Shown here: positions 23,231 through 41,443 of the stretch, one piece after another
Layout: each line of letters opens with the position of its first letter
Numbering within the stretch: the first letter of the stretch is position 1
Source of the DNA: Neocallimastix lanati (nom. inval.)
Taxonomy: Eukaryota > Neocallimastigomycota > Neocallimastigomycetes > Neocallimastigales > Neocallimastigaceae
Length of the DNA: 45,000 nt
NCBI GenBank assembly: GCA_016946835.1
Contig: JACVTC010000067.1
Span: forward strand, 807,501 to 852,500
Direction: 5' to 3'
Program-made: the position numbers and the translations under genes
The notes under the pieces: model-generated
Told to the model about the DNA's origin: nothing
Seen by the model: only the letters and a program-made list of their open reading frames with translations
Databases searched by the model: none

Positions 23231-24425
23231 CTTAGTTAATTTTCATTAAACCTTTTTTTTAAAAAAATTATAATTTGTTTTGATACTCTTTTTTAAAGAA
23301 GATGTAAAATTTATTGATTTTTGAAAGTTTAAAAGAATTCCTTTATATCAATATCAATTTTCCAAAGAAAAAAAAATTTCATAATTGAAATAATAATATT
23401 TAAAACATATAAATAGGTATATTTATTTTTATTCTATGTGAAGTATGATTATTATATATTTATATTCTGATATTAATATATATTAAAATTGAAATAAAAA
23501 AATTTTAAATGTAATGACTTTTTTTTTTTTATTTTACTTTTTTTACTTTCAATGGATAATCCACATATATAATATATTATATATATATTTATAATATGTT
23601 AAAGTAAATAAATAATATAAATTTTTTAACTTGATATAATTTATTTTCTTTATTATATTTCAAAATATCATCAAAGAAAAAAAATTAAAATAATTCATTT
23701 AAATAAACTAATATATACAAAATAAGCAAATACAATATAATTTAAATATACTGTAATAAATAATACAATGTGGTAAATATATAGAATAATATATATGGAA
23801 TATATTATATTTAAATTAAAAATTCAAAATTCATTTGGTTTAATTTTATTAATTAAAAAGAAAAAAAAATTTTTTTTTTTTTTTGGATTATATTTTTAAG
23901 AATATAAAATTGATTTAAATAATTATTAGAAATTAGATAATTGTATATTGAATTATATATATATATATATATAATCTAAGTAAAAATTATTCATAAATAA
24001 CATAAAAAATAAAGAAAAAAGAAAAAAGAAAAAAAAAATTTATCTTTTTTTTGTCTTTGAAGGAAAAAGCAAAAAGAATAATAAAATGAAAGAAGAAAAA
24101 ATTAAAAATATGAAAGAAAAAAAAGTAGCATAATAATAATTTTTGTTAGAGGTTTTTCTTCTTTTTTTTTTTTTTTTTATTAGAGATTTTTTTTATTTCT
24201 ATAAAAAAAAAAATTAAAAAAAAATTGTTTGTATTATAATCTTTTATTTTATTTATTTAAATATGAAAATCAAAAAAAAAAAAAAAAAATTATATTTATA
24301 TTTAATTATTATATTGATTCTTTTAAATGTTTAAAAGAATTAATAACATAATAAAGTTAGTTATTTATAAATTAATAACTATTTAAAAATATCTTTATAT
24401 CAATAAATTATTTCAAAATCAAAAT

Positions 24426-24464
<39 letters not shown>

Positions 24465-26230
24465 TAAATTTATTTATTAATATTCTTTTTGGAATTATAT
24501 ATAATATATAAACTTGTCTTAATTATACACAATTTATGTTTTTTTTTTTTTTTAATTTTACATATATTTATTTTAAACTATTTACTATATATTTTATTAA
24601 TATAATTACCTTTATAAAGATTAAAAAGTAAAAATAATAAAAAAAAGCTATTAAAAAGATTATATACACAGAAAATAAATAAGGAATACAGATTAAAAAA
24701 GCATTTAAAGGCAATAGTTTTTTTTTTAATAATAACAAAACTTTTACTTTATTTTATTTTATTTTATTTTTGTTTTGTTTTGGTTTGGTATGGTTTGTAA
24801 TCTTTGCTTTAATACAAGAGATTGTAAAAAAAAATGTAGATTTTATGGAAATAAACTTAGTTGAGATTACAATAAATAAAATATAAATAAATAGAAAATA
24901 TGAGTGATATACTAATATTTCATTTTTATATACTTTAATTACTGTTATATCTATTAATATAATATTTTATCTTTTATTCATTATTTATAATTTTTATTAT
25001 TTATAAAAAATAACATATATTTAAATGTATATTTTATTTTTAATTTTATTGATTTATTCTTTAATATATGGTCTATATAGTATTTTATTTTATTTTTAAT
25101 ATTTTACTTTTTTATACTTATTTACTATTTATTTTATTTTATTTTATTTTATTTTTAATATTTTACTTTTTTATACTTATTTACTATTTATTTTATTTTA
25201 TTTTATTTTATTTTTAATATTTTACTTTTTTATACTTATTTACTATTTATTTTATTTTATTTTATTTTATTCAATCTATATTCTATATTCTATATTCTAC
25301 TATTTATTTTATTTCATTTTATTTTTTATTTTTTTTTATTTTTACTTTTATTAATAAAAATAATTTCAGATATTCTCTAAATAACATTTTTTTTATTATA
25401 ATGAAACATTAAAAATTAGTAATCTCATTGTAATAAAGTGATGAAACTAATTTATAGAAACTACATTTACTTGTAGTTATATATATATCTCTCTTCTACT
25501 ACAATAATTTATTTCAAAAAAAAAAATATTTTTATTATTTTTACTTTAATTTTTTTTATTCAATTTTTTTATAATAAAAAAAAAAAAAAAGACTATTATT
25601 TTTATTTCTATTTCTTTATATAATTTTTCCCTTCTCAATTACTTTTTAAAAAAAAAAAATAAAAATTTAATCCATGTTTTAAAGAATTTTAGATTTTAAG
25701 ATTATCCACAATCTTAAATTTTATTTTTAATATCTCAATAATATATTAAATAAAATAAAAAAATATTATAATCAATAATATTAATTTTAAATTAATATAA
25801 ACCTAAACAATATTTATTAAATACATCTTTTTTTAATTTTATTTTAAAAAAAAAATAATAATGTTAAGAAAGTGTTCTTTTTTTATATCTAAATAGTTGA
25901 TATATATAATAATATATTATTATTCTTATTAGTTACTTCTCTTAATATTATTTTAGTTATAAATTTAAATGTTATTACAAGATAAAAATTTAAACCCAAC
26001 CAAATAGTATCGATAATCTAATGATTATTATTATTTAATTTAATTCAATAGTTGAAAATTCCAAAGGAAATAATTTTTTTTTTTTTTAAAATCATATATA
26101 TTATATATTTTAATTATAATACTCTCTTTTTGAGTATATTAAAATATAATAAATTAAAAGGGAAAATAAAGTCATAATCCTTTAAATTAATTTATTCATT
26201 TATTAACATAAATGATAATGATGAATAGTA

Positions 26231-26278
<48 letters not shown>

Positions 26279-27073
26279 TAATAACATTTTAAGATAATTA
26301 AAAATATTACATGAATAAAGTGAACTTTTTTTTTTTTTTTCAACTAGTGATATTATTTAATTGAGAGTGTTACATTTCTGAACGTGGCTTTATATGAAAT
26401 GAGGCGTACTTATATAAACTTTATTTAACTTAACTTTTCATTTTATCTAACCCTAATTTCTATATACATTTATTATTATTAATATCTTCAAATATTATTT
26501 ATAATAATATATTATAATTTATTTATTTATTTATTTTTTTTTTCTTCTTCCTATATGCAATTATTTAGAAAATACTAAATAAAAATATATATATATTTAA
26601 TATAAATTAAGTATAATAAGGATTACACTTATTTAATGTGAAAAGTTAAAAAAAAAAAAGTTCTAGACCTATATTTTAAATGAGAAATTAGAAAATTAAA
26701 AAAAGTTTTTTATTTTTTATTCTATTAATATTTTATTTTATTTTTTATTATCATTATTATTAAATGAGAAAGAAAAAAAAAATTACAAAAACAATTATTA
26801 CTTTTTTAGTTCTTATTTTTTATTAAATAGATATAAAATATATTCTCATAACCCAAAAAAAAGTATTTAAAAACTTTCTTTTATTATTTTTTTCTTTATT
26901 TTTATTATTTAATTAAAAAAGAAATTAAAGAAAATTTCTTATAAAAGTTTTCTATAATTATATAAAAAAAACCTTTTTTTTATATAATTATTTGTACATA
27001 ATTTAAATACATATATATATTTTTTCTAAAAAAAAAAAAAAAGAAGAGGTGAAAATAACCTTAATAAAAAAAA
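23231..27073. other. AT-rich spacer upstream of the ceramidase gene
   Basis: There is no gene in 3.8 kb. Contents are poly-A/T tracts, a 59-bp minisatellite at 25088-25265, a 9-bp hairpin (TTTAAGATT / AATCTTAAA) at 25695-25718, and a slightly GC-richer patch at 26360-26450. That patch contains TGAACGTGGC, AGGCGTAC and a TATA-box-like TATATAAA, about 650 bp before the ceramidase start. It could be a promoter or a remnant of something else; I cannot tell. Confidence 0.5.
25088..25265. repeat. 59-bp minisatellite, three copies
   Basis: The unit starts TATTTTTAATATTTTACTTT and continues with TATACTTATTTACTATTTAT and TTTTA repeats. It recurs at about 25091, 25150 and 25209 with almost no differences. 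Confidence 0.9.
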
Positions 27074-29611
<2,538 letters not shown>

Positions 29612-29676
29612 TTACCTTATTTATATTAAAATTTTATGATATATATTGATATACTAATATATTTATATTAACAAAA

Positions 29677-29707
<31 letters not shown>

Positions 29708-30230
29708 CTAGTGTAATATTATTTTAATTAATAATTTTTTTTTTTTTATTTTTTCATAATATATAAAAAAATAAAAAGTATTTTTTCTTTTAACATTTAT
29801 TCAATAAAACTTTTTATTATAAAAGAAAAAAAATAATAAAAAAAAAAAAAAAAGAAATTGTATTATTGTTAACAAATTTATAAATTATATAGAGTATTAT
29901 TAAATATATATATATACATATTTATTTATTTCAAATGAAATTATTAAAAGATAATTTAAAACATTAAAAAAAAAAAATTTTTTTTTTTTTTATTATTGTT
30001 ATATAATTAATATTTATTAGTTATTATGTTGCTACTTATATTTTAATAACAATATTATTTTTATTTAAATGGTTAATAATATATATTTGATTTTGGTAAA
30101 ATTATATATAAAAATCATAGTTTTTTTCTTTACTTTTTTATTCATTAAAATAACTGTTTATAAATAAATTATGTATTTTATTATACATAACTAAAGATTT
30201 CTGGAAAAGTAAAAAAAAAAAAAAAAAAAA

Positions 30231-30266
30231 TAAAGTTACACAAAATTATTATTTTGTGTGACTTTA
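30231..30266. repeat. Hairpin: 16-bp inverted repeat with 4-nt loop
   Basis: Arms TAAAGTTACACAAAAT (30231-30246) and ATTTTGTGTGACTTTA (30251-30266) pair with one mismatch (G/T wobble in RNA) around TATT. A 20-A run lies directly before it and a T-rich run after it. It sits 620 bp beyond the ceramidase stop, so it is not obviously its 3' end. Confidence 0.82.
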
Positions 30267-30323
30267 TTATTATTTTTTTTTTTTAATTATTATTATATTA
30301 ACAAAAACTATAGAAATATATCT

Positions 30324-30333
30324 TTGAAATTAA

Positions 30334-30377
<44 letters not shown>

Positions 30378-30757
30378 GACTGAAGACTTTGGTCTTCCCC
30401 ATATAGTAATATGGGTGTATGATTAACTGCCATACCGGTACGGCGTCGACGCTCTCAACTCCCCATAAGCAAAGAAACTCCATATAGAAGCACCCTACGC
30501 GATCCTCGAGGGAAAGCAGAGCCAACTATAGGTGGCGTCCTTGCCATCCCAGAGGAGCTGGACACTGTAAATCCTCTCAGACAAGGCTTACGCAATGGGA
30601 TTCTTATAGTGTTAGAAATATAGAAAACATAGAAAGTATACCTACCTGAGTATCGTTTAACCCCTAACCTTTCACGCAAAACCCAAAGGGAAAAATCGTG
30701 AAGATATGATACTTGTGGGGGTCGATCCAGAGACCTTTGGTATTGAAATTAAATATT
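30324..30757 (-). mobile_element. Non-autonomous retroposon (SINE-like) with target-site duplication
   Basis: A GC-richer island (30375-30742) is preceded by 36 T (30339-30374), i.e. a poly-A tail when read on the minus strand. It is bracketed by perfect 15-bp direct repeats, TTGAAATTAAATATT, at 30324-30338 and 30743-30757. Tail plus target duplication is the signature of target-primed reverse transcription. On the minus strand the body starts TACCAAAGGTCTCTGGATCG and contains GGATCGACCCC, loosely like a pol III B box. The 74-codon open frame inside it matches nothing known and is probably accidental. A diverged relative is at 42991-43550. The intact target duplication suggests a fairly young insertion. 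Confidence 0.85.
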
Positions 30758-31255
30758 ATTTTATTATTATTATATTATTATTTTTTTTTTTTAAAAAAAA
30801 AATTTTAAAATTATATGTAAAATTAAAATAAATAAATAAAAAAAAAAGTTTTTTTTATTTCATTTTTTTTTTTATTTTTTTTTATTTTTATTTTTATTTT
30901 TATTTTTATTTTTATTTATTTTTATTTTTATTTATTTTCTTTCATTTATTTATTTTTTTATCTTTTTAATATTTAGGTGATACTTAAAAATAATTATTTA
31001 ATTAATATTATTATTATTATTATTTTTCTTCTTTTCATTATTAGAATTATATATTATATATTTATATATTTATATATATTTTTTATTAAATAAATCAACT
31101 AATTAAATAATTATATAAAAATTGGAAAAAAAAAAAAAAATAGGAAAAGAAAAAAACATAATAGTAATAATAAATTGCTTATATATAATAATAATAATTA
31201 TTATTATAACAATAAATAAATAAATGATAATAAATTATAAATAATTAAAAAATAA

Positions 31256-31291
<36 letters not shown>

Positions 31292-31299
31292 AAAGGAAT

Positions 31300-31944
31300 T
31301 TACATTAAGATACATTTATCCTCATCATTTTCTTTGGATTTTGATTTATTAATATTAGAATTATTATTAGAATTGGAATTGGAATAAGAACTTTTTCTTC
31401 TACCATTACTATTACTATTATTATTATAATTACTGTTAGAATTATGACGATGGCCATCTCCATGACCATGACCATGACTACGACCACTATGACCATGACC
31501 ATTTTGATAATGAATATTTTTTTGATTAGAATTCATTCTTCTGGCATTTCTTTCTAACATTTCATCTCTCTTTTTTTCTTCATCTTCTTGAAGTGATAGA
31601 GCAATAGCATAATCTAAATCTTCATTAGGTGAATTTAACATTAAATTTTCTTGATCATTCATAATAGAACGTTCATCATATCGATTAAATAATCCATCTA
31701 CAAAGTAGGAATCTCCATCTACTCTTGTAAGCGATTCCCATACAATTTTTCTTTCATTTACAAATCCTTGGTCGGTAACTAAGGTATAAAGAGTATTATC
31801 AGATGTTTTTATTAATGTTAAAAAGTGATTATTTCTAAAGAAAGCTGTCGGTTCTCCAACAGATAATACATAAGGAATAGAAGCTAATCCATGAAGAGTT
31901 AATTGTGTTGCACTAGATTCAATAAAGTTTTTACAAACCATACC

Positions 31945-32007
<63 letters not shown>

Positions 32008-32141
32008 TAATAATAATAATAATAAATAATAATAATAATAAATAAATAATAATAATAATAATAATAATAATTATAATAATAATAATAATAATAATAAATT
32101 GTATATATATATTATAATAATAATATTTGATAATTGATAAT

Positions 32142-32182
<41 letters not shown>

Positions 32183-34514
32183 GATAATATATATATACAT
32201 AAAGAAAACAAATAATAAAAAGTTTAGTCAATAAATATTTTTTAAACATTTACATAATAATTTATATATATATATATATATATATTAAATTACCTGTATA
32301 ATATATATTTTCTCTTTTATTCTTTTCTTCTTCATTTTCTTCATTAATATTTTCTTTGGAAGTATTAACAGAGTCTGACTCTATAATTTTTTCAACTACT
32401 GTATTATAATTACCACATTCATTAACAATAATTCTATAGGTTTCTTTATCTTCTGGATCTACCGTCCATCCATGAACAAGGTTAATATTAAAATATTTAA
32501 ATACAGTAAGAGCTGGAGAAGGCTCAAAAGATTGTACTGAATCAAATTTAACATTTATATCTAATCCTTTTTTCAATGTTGGTATGGTATCTAATACATC
32601 TTGAAAATTATATTCATCTGAATCATTCTTTCATATATATATGTGTATATGTGTATATATGTGAATGAATACATGTATATATATATGTGAATATTTATTA
32701 TTTCAGTATAATAAATATATATTTTATTTTATTATAATAATATTTTAATATTATGATTAAAATATATTTATATAAATATTTATATAAAGATATAGATATA
32801 TAACAATGAATTAGTAATTCAAAAATATAAAATAAAAATATAATATGGTATTAAAATTAAATAATACACAGGATAATGTGTTTACATTATTTCCAGCACT
32901 TCTTGCTATATAATCACCTAAAATATCTATAATTTCTTCATATGTAATTTCGGTTTTTTTTAATGATATTGAAATATCACCTCTTAAAATTAATATATTA
33001 CCTATTTTTAATATTTAAAAAAAAAAAAAAAAGAAAGAAAATAAAACAAAACATATAATAAATAAATAAATAAATAAATATAAATAATTTAATATATTTT
33101 CTTATTTAATTTTAATTTATTATATATTATTTCAACTATTTATAATATATATAAATTGTTACATAATGCTAATAATGGACATGGTCCATTTATATTTTGA
33201 GTAATTATATTTTTTTGTTGAGTTATTCCTTGATAATCATTTCTTTTTTCAATAATTTTTAATTTATATATATCTTCTTCTTTATTCTATTAAACAATTA
33301 TATATGAAATTTATTAATAAGAGGTATAAATTTATATATATATATATATATATATTATCACTATATTTTTTTAGTAATAAATAAATAAATAAATAAATAA
33401 ATATTGATTTATTACATGTAATTTAGATTTGTTATTGGTAATTACTTCTTCATCTTATAATAATGATAAAAAAAATAATAATAATAAATAATAAAAAATG
33501 GTAATTAATATAATTAAATTTTATTTTAATTGATTTTAAAATATATTAGATTGAATTTATATTATACATATATATTTAAATAATATACAATCATTATTAT
33601 TGAAAATTTTTAATAATTACTTTTATTTGATACATCCGAAGTTGATGGTTTTTCTTTATCACCAGTTTTAGCATTTGTTTGAGTTTCTTCTTCAGCTAAA
33701 TTGATAATACATTTTAATAGGTAAATTATTTTAATATAATATAATATAATAAAAAAATAAGTTCTAATAGCTTTCAATATTAACAATTTTATATTCCTAT
33801 TTTTATAATGCCTACATTCTTTATTCTTTCCTTTACCGGAATTACCATTTTCTATATTGTTATCCTCGACTTCAATATTAGCTTTTATAAATTTATATTA
33901 ATATTTTAAAATGTATAAAAAAATATTAAATAAAATAAAATAAATTTTAATATTTTTCTTTATTATTATTATTATTATTATTATTATAATATAAAAATTA
34001 TTTATTAAATTATTAAATGTATACAAACTTTCACTTGTTTCATTTTCATTACTGGACACATTATTTTTTTCTGTTTGTTCTTCAAATTATGTAAATAATA
34101 TTATATTATTTATATAGGTACATTTAATAATTAACATTTCATATTTAAAATATATATATTTAGTATTTAGTAATCATATTTAAATATATTGTTTATAGTT
34201 ATATTATTTTATTTATTTATTTTTCATTAATTTTTCATTATTATATTATTATTATTAACCTGTATTAATATTATTATTATAAGATTTTGAATTTTCGATA
34301 GTAGGCATTTCTATTTATTTAATTTTATTTAGTATTTTTTTTTTTTTTTGTAAAAAAATTATAATAGTATTTTAGTTCTTTTACTAACTATTTTGGTTTA
34401 TTATATTATTATTTGTTATAGGGGTATTTTTAATATGTTTTCCTTCTAAAACATTTAAATAAAAAAATAATATATATAATTATTTAATTTTTTAATAAAA
34501 TAAAAGATTTAATG

Positions 34515-34546
<32 letters not shown>

Positions 34547-35030
34547 TTTTCATGTACTTTATATATATATATAAACATTATTAAATATGATTACCATTAT
34601 TTATATTATTGGTCTTACCAGTTTCATCACTATTATTAATTACATTATCTATTATTAAAAATATATAAATAGATATTTGAATTATATAAATTATATAAGA
34701 TATATTTTTCAAAAATTCCTTTTTTTTTTTTTTATTTTATATTATTTTAATTTATAGAAATATTATAATAAAAAAAATAAAAGAAATTTTTAATAGCATT
34801 TTTTTTTTTTAATAAATTTAACATAATAAACACTATAAATGAAAATGTTTTAATCTCTATAACACATTTAAATATTGTTTTGAATATATTTAAAGATATT
34901 AACCATAAGAAATTTCTATATTTTCAACTTTTTCAGTAATTTTATTTATGGACGTATCCTCAATAGCAACTTCAGCTTTTTCTTCACTTGTATTCTGTTT
35001 TGAATCATTCTCATTTTTATTAGAATTCAT
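31300..35030 (-). CDS. MINDY-1/2-type deubiquitinase (K48-chain-specific cysteine protease)
   Basis: Minus strand, about a dozen exons. Exon 1 is 35030-34904 (MNSNKNENDSKQNTSEEK). About seven small exons of Asp/Glu/Asn-rich linker follow at 34648-33420; their borders are approximate. The catalytic exons are clear: 33286-33163 (TQNINGPCPLLAL, nucleophile Cys codon 33179-33181), 33001-32868 (CNILILRGDISISL), 32627-32294 (FEPSPALTVFKYFNINLVHG) and 31943-31300 (VGEPTAFFRNNHFLTLIK, catalytic His codon 31825-31827, then LVTDQGFVNERKIVWESL). All core motifs of the MINDY fold are present. After it comes a ubiquitin-interacting motif (DLDYAIALSLQEDEE, about 31580-31625), then a His/Gly and Asn/Ser-rich tail ending in CILM, a possible CaaX prenylation signal. 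The enzyme trims long K48-linked chains; membrane anchoring is inference from the last four residues. Confidence 0.93.
31946..32181. repeat. AAT arrays in the last intron of the MINDY gene
   Basis: Interrupted AAT/AATA units fill much of the intron between the exons ending at 32294 and starting at 31943, in two blocks (31946-32096 and 32140-32181). Confidence 0.9.
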
Positions 35031-36429
35031 TTTCAAATGGAATATTATTATGAAATATTATTTTTTTTTAATTTATATATATATATATTGTCTTTAAGTA
35101 AATAAAGCTATGGATTTATTAGTAATTCTTCTAAATTTCTTTTTACTTGTTTATCTATATATATTATATTTTTGAAATATTTTTTAAAAATTCTTTAATA
35201 TTCTTTATTATTATTATTATTATTTTATTTTATATTATTTTAATCTTTATTATTATTTTTTTTATTTTTTTTTTTACTTTTTATTTTTTTATTTTTATTT
35301 TTTATTTATTTTTATTTATTTTTATTTTTTTTATTTTTTACTTTAATTTTTTACTTTATTTTTTTTTTTTTTTCAATATCTTTTTTATCTTTTTAATAGT
35401 TTAAAATAAAAAAAAAAAAAAAAAAAAATAAAAGATAAAATTATTAATCACATAATTATATAAATAATAAAATTCTTTGAATTAAAAAATAAAAAATAAA
35501 AAATTATATATATATATAAGTATATATTTATTTTTTTTTTTTTTTTATTAAAAAATATATACATATATATATTTACATATGAAGTCTATCAAAGAATAAT
35601 TTTAATAAATAATAAATATAATGGCAAAAATTAAAATAAAAATAAAATAAAATAACATTAAAATAAAATAATGAAAATAACAATAAAATATATATAAAAT
35701 AATAACAAAAATAATAAAAATAATTATAATAGTAATAATAATAATAAAATGAATTGAAAGGTTAAAATGATATCAAAATAAAAATAATAATAAAAGAAGA
35801 AAAGTCAAGAAAGAATTAAAATTTATTATAATAAAATAAATGAAAAGAAGTTCTTGGTCCATTTTCATCTTAAATTAAATTAAACTAAATTAATTTAATT
35901 AAAAATTAAAATTATAATTATAATTAAAATTAAAATTAAAATTATATATATATAATAAGAAGATCATCAAAAATACTATTTTTTTTTATTAAATCTTTAT
36001 TTATATAATAAATGATTAAATTATATTTATAATTATTTATTTAGTTATTAAGGTATTCATTTACTCATTTATTTATTATTTATTATTTATCTAATTAATT
36101 AATTATTTATTTATTTAAAATTTTTTATCTACATATTATTTAATTAAAAATAAAATGATATTGCTTAATTAATAAATCGAAAATTGCCTAATAATAATTA
36201 TCCAATTTTCAATTATTTTTTTTTTATTTTATTTTTATATTTTTATATATATAGAAAAAGTAAAAAAAAAAAAAAAATAGATTTCATGTTTTTTATTAAT
36301 AATTATTTATTTTTAAATACTTTAAATACTTAATTCATATATTTCTATATATTTTTCTTAAAAAATAATTTTTTTTTTTTTTAAAAATTTAATTACTAAG
36401 TTTAAAGAAAATTTAAAAGATTATATCAC

Positions 36430-36715
36430 ATTCTCTATTAGAACTTGGAAGATTAATGACCATATAAAAATAAACAATAATGATTCTCTATTATAAAAAT
36501 TAAGAACTTTATTTTCATTTTCTTCCTTAACTAAATAAGCAAGATAATACTAAACTCCTATTCGAACTATGTGAATTTTTATCAATTGCTATTAATTAAC
36601 TAGGTAAAGAGGAAGAACTATTATTATTTGAAGATAAATATTTTTTATTTGTTCTCAGGATGTTAAGTCGACACTTTCTTAGTTGTAAAATACATTTTTT
36701 TACTGTATCTATTAG
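36430..36715 (-). pseudogene. Possible decayed coding fragment
   Basis: This patch is less A/T-biased than its surroundings and on the minus strand reads DTVKKCILQLRKCRLNIL then RTNKKYLSSNNNSSSSLPS, followed by a stop, AIDKNSHSSNRSLVLSCLFS and further stops. It looks like protein sequence in composition but I do not recognise it, and it has no intact exon borders. It could be a remnant of a duplicated neighbour or a chance frame. Confidence 0.3.
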
Positions 36716-36927
36716 ATAGAATAAAAATTAAATGATAAAAAATTCTTTAATACATAAAATTTTTTTTTGGAAAAAGAGAATATACTTCCATTTCTTTATT
36801 TATTAATAATTAAATTTATTATATAATAATTACATACATTAATGAAAAAATATGCTATAAATTTATTGAAATAAGAATAAATATATATAAAACGTATAAA
36901 ATAAAATAAAATAAAATTACTGAAAAT

Positions 36928-37026
36928 AAAATTTTTTTCTAAATATATATACTTTATCTTTGATATAATATTTTTATATAATATATCGTTGATCAAAGAT
37001 AAAGTATATATTTAGAAAAAAATTTT
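36928..37026. repeat. Long inverted repeat, arms about 35 bp
   Basis: The left arm 36928-36964 (AAAATTTTTTTCTAAATATA...CTTTATCTTTGAT) and right arm 36992-37026 (ATCAAAGATAAAGTATATAT...) are reverse complements except for one extra TA in the left arm, around a 27-nt loop. The ATCAAAGATAAAGTAT core is not simple sequence, so this is not a by-product of AT bias. It may be a foldback element or a hairpin RNA source. Confidence 0.85.
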
Positions 37027-37770
37027 ATAAAATTCCATTATAGTTAAAAATATATTTATTTATTTATTTTATTTTAAGATTTTATTTTTATTTGTTTCAT
37101 TGATTATGCATATTTAATATGGAAAAATGCTAATTTGATAAATATTAATTTTATATATATGATTATATTATTTATTTATTATTATTAGTATTTTTAATTA
37201 TTTTATTTTATTGTATTCTTTCCTTAAAAAAAATAGATAAAAATATTTTTTTTATTAGTTTTTAATCAAAATTTTGATGTTTTGAAGATTTTACAATTTT
37301 TATATTGATATGTAAAAAAAAAAAAAAAAAAAAGATGAATAAATAAATAAAAAAGAATATAAAAATCTAAAATTAATAAAATAAATAAATAAATAAATAA
37401 ATAAATAAATTAATAAATAAATAAATAATAATAAAACTTTTATCAAATTTTATAAATAATCTATACTTCAATATATAAATTTTATATTTATTAAGATAAA
37501 AAATAAATGCAAAAAAAAAAAAAAAAAAAATAAAATAAAATTTAAAATTTGCATAAAATAATAATATTTAATATAAAATATTATGTTTTATGATTCAGTA
37601 ATACTTAAAAAAAAATAGTATTATGATGTTAAATTTTAATAACACTTGAATATATTTAAATATTACAAAGAATTATTAAAATTTCAATAATAATTAATCG
37701 ATCTATACATATATATATATATTTTTTTTATTTTTATTTGATATATATATATATTTTTTTTTGTATACTC

Positions 37771-40297
<2,527 letters not shown>

Positions 40298-40924
40298 ATT
40301 TAAAAATGTATATTCATTATTTATTAACTGAATAAATAATTACTTATTTTATTATCTACTTTTTTTTTTTTTTTTTTTTTTATTATTATTATTTGATAAT
40401 TTATTATATTATAATATAAATATAATAATAAAGTAAAATTAATAAATATAGTATATATTGCTTGTAATAGTAAAATTTAAATGTTAATTTTAAAAATTTA
40501 TGAATAAAGTTTTAAATTTATATATTTATTAATATTAAATAATTGTTAATTATCTTTTTTTAAAGAGAGTATGAAATATATATAAATTCTTTTCTACTCA
40601 GAAAAAAATATACATATATGAATATTTTTAAAAATTAAAGTTTATATGAACTTTAAATAATTGATACTTTTATTCGTATTATTGATATTTATTTTAAATA
40701 AAATTCTATATATCATATATTTATAAAAATAAAGTTTTTATCTCGGAAAATTTAATTTTTTATTAAAGTAATTAATAAGATATACAAAAGAGATAATTCG
40801 TTTAAATATAAAACATTTTTTAAAATTATGTAAAAAAAAAAAAAATTAATATTATTAACAACAGTATTAATTATAATGATAAAAATTAAACTAATTAAAC
40901 TAATTATGTTTTAATTTTTCTTTA

Positions 40925-41032
40925 TTTTTTAAATTTTTGTCATTTTTTAAATTTTTGTCATTTTTTAATTTTTTGTCATTTTTTAATTTTTTGTCATTTT
41001 TTAATTTTTTGTCATTTTTTAATTATTTGTCA
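40925..41032. repeat. 18-bp minisatellite, six copies, carrying TGTCA
   Basis: The unit is TTTTTTAATTTTTTGTCA. TGTCA recurs at exactly 18-bp steps from 40938 to 41032, with single A/T changes between copies. TGACA on the other strand every 18 bp could present a regularly spaced protein site (a TALE-homeodomain-like core), but this is speculative. Confidence 0.92.
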
Positions 41033-41413
41033 TTAATAATTATATGATAGATGTGGTTGATTTGTTTAGATATTGAAAATTATTAGTTAAAAAAAAAACA
41101 TAGATAGTACTATTTTATTTAAATGAATATTATTAAATTTATTAAAAAAAAAAAAAAAAAATAAAATAAATAAAAAATAAAAAATAAAATAAAATGTATA
41201 AAAGAAAAGAAGGTGACATATAATAAGGTATAACAGTAAAATTTTTTTTTTTGAAATTTAATAATTACAGTTTGTGATATGAATAGTAAATTTTAATAAC
41301 AATATATTACTATTAAAGTTTTTGTTTTGTAAACTGTCAATATATATTTAAAATTCTTTTTTTTTTTTTTTGATTAATTATAATTGATAACACACTTTAA
41401 TTTATGATTAATA

Positions 41414-41443
41414 AATAATGTTTAATTCCTATTAAACATTATT
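41414..41443. repeat. Perfect 13-bp hairpin with 4-nt loop
   Basis: AATAATGTTTAAT (41414-41426) and ATTAAACATTATT (41431-41443) flank the loop TCCT. It is A/T-rich, so less surprising than the other hairpins. Confidence 0.7.

Larger units (their letters stand above)
29612..31299. other. Convergent spacer between ceramidase and MINDY genes
   Basis: Both neighbouring genes end here. It contains poly-A/T tracts, a hairpin at 30231-30266, the retroposon at 30324-30757, a TTTTTA repeat at 30880-30930 and poly-A at 31260-31288. No further coding sequence is seen. Confidence 0.6.
35031..37770. other. Spacer upstream of MINDY and downstream of the 7TM-RGS gene
   Basis: It holds TTA and TTTTA tracts (35205-35360; the 85-codon poly-Phe/Ile frame there is an artefact), AATAAAA repeats (35630-35740), a possible decayed coding fragment at 36430-36715, a long inverted repeat at 36928-37026 and an AAATAAAT array at 37380-37420. 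The MINDY promoter must lie near 35031-35200, but no element can be named. Confidence 0.55.

Noticed and set aside
26440-26456. CTAACCCTAA resembling a telomere repeat (also near 41878)
   Set aside because: Only one and a half units, no tandem array, and single occurrences inside ordinary spacer.
30455-30679. Minus-strand open frame of 74 codons inside the retroposon
   Set aside because: No family similarity, and the element has the structure of a non-coding SINE-like copy.
35147-35404. Plus-strand poly-Phe/Ile open frame
   Set aside because: Translation of TTTTA and TTA repeats; no start context or exon signal.
36796-36996. Minus-strand open frame of 66 codons
   Set aside because: A/T-only composition and it runs through one arm of the inverted repeat.
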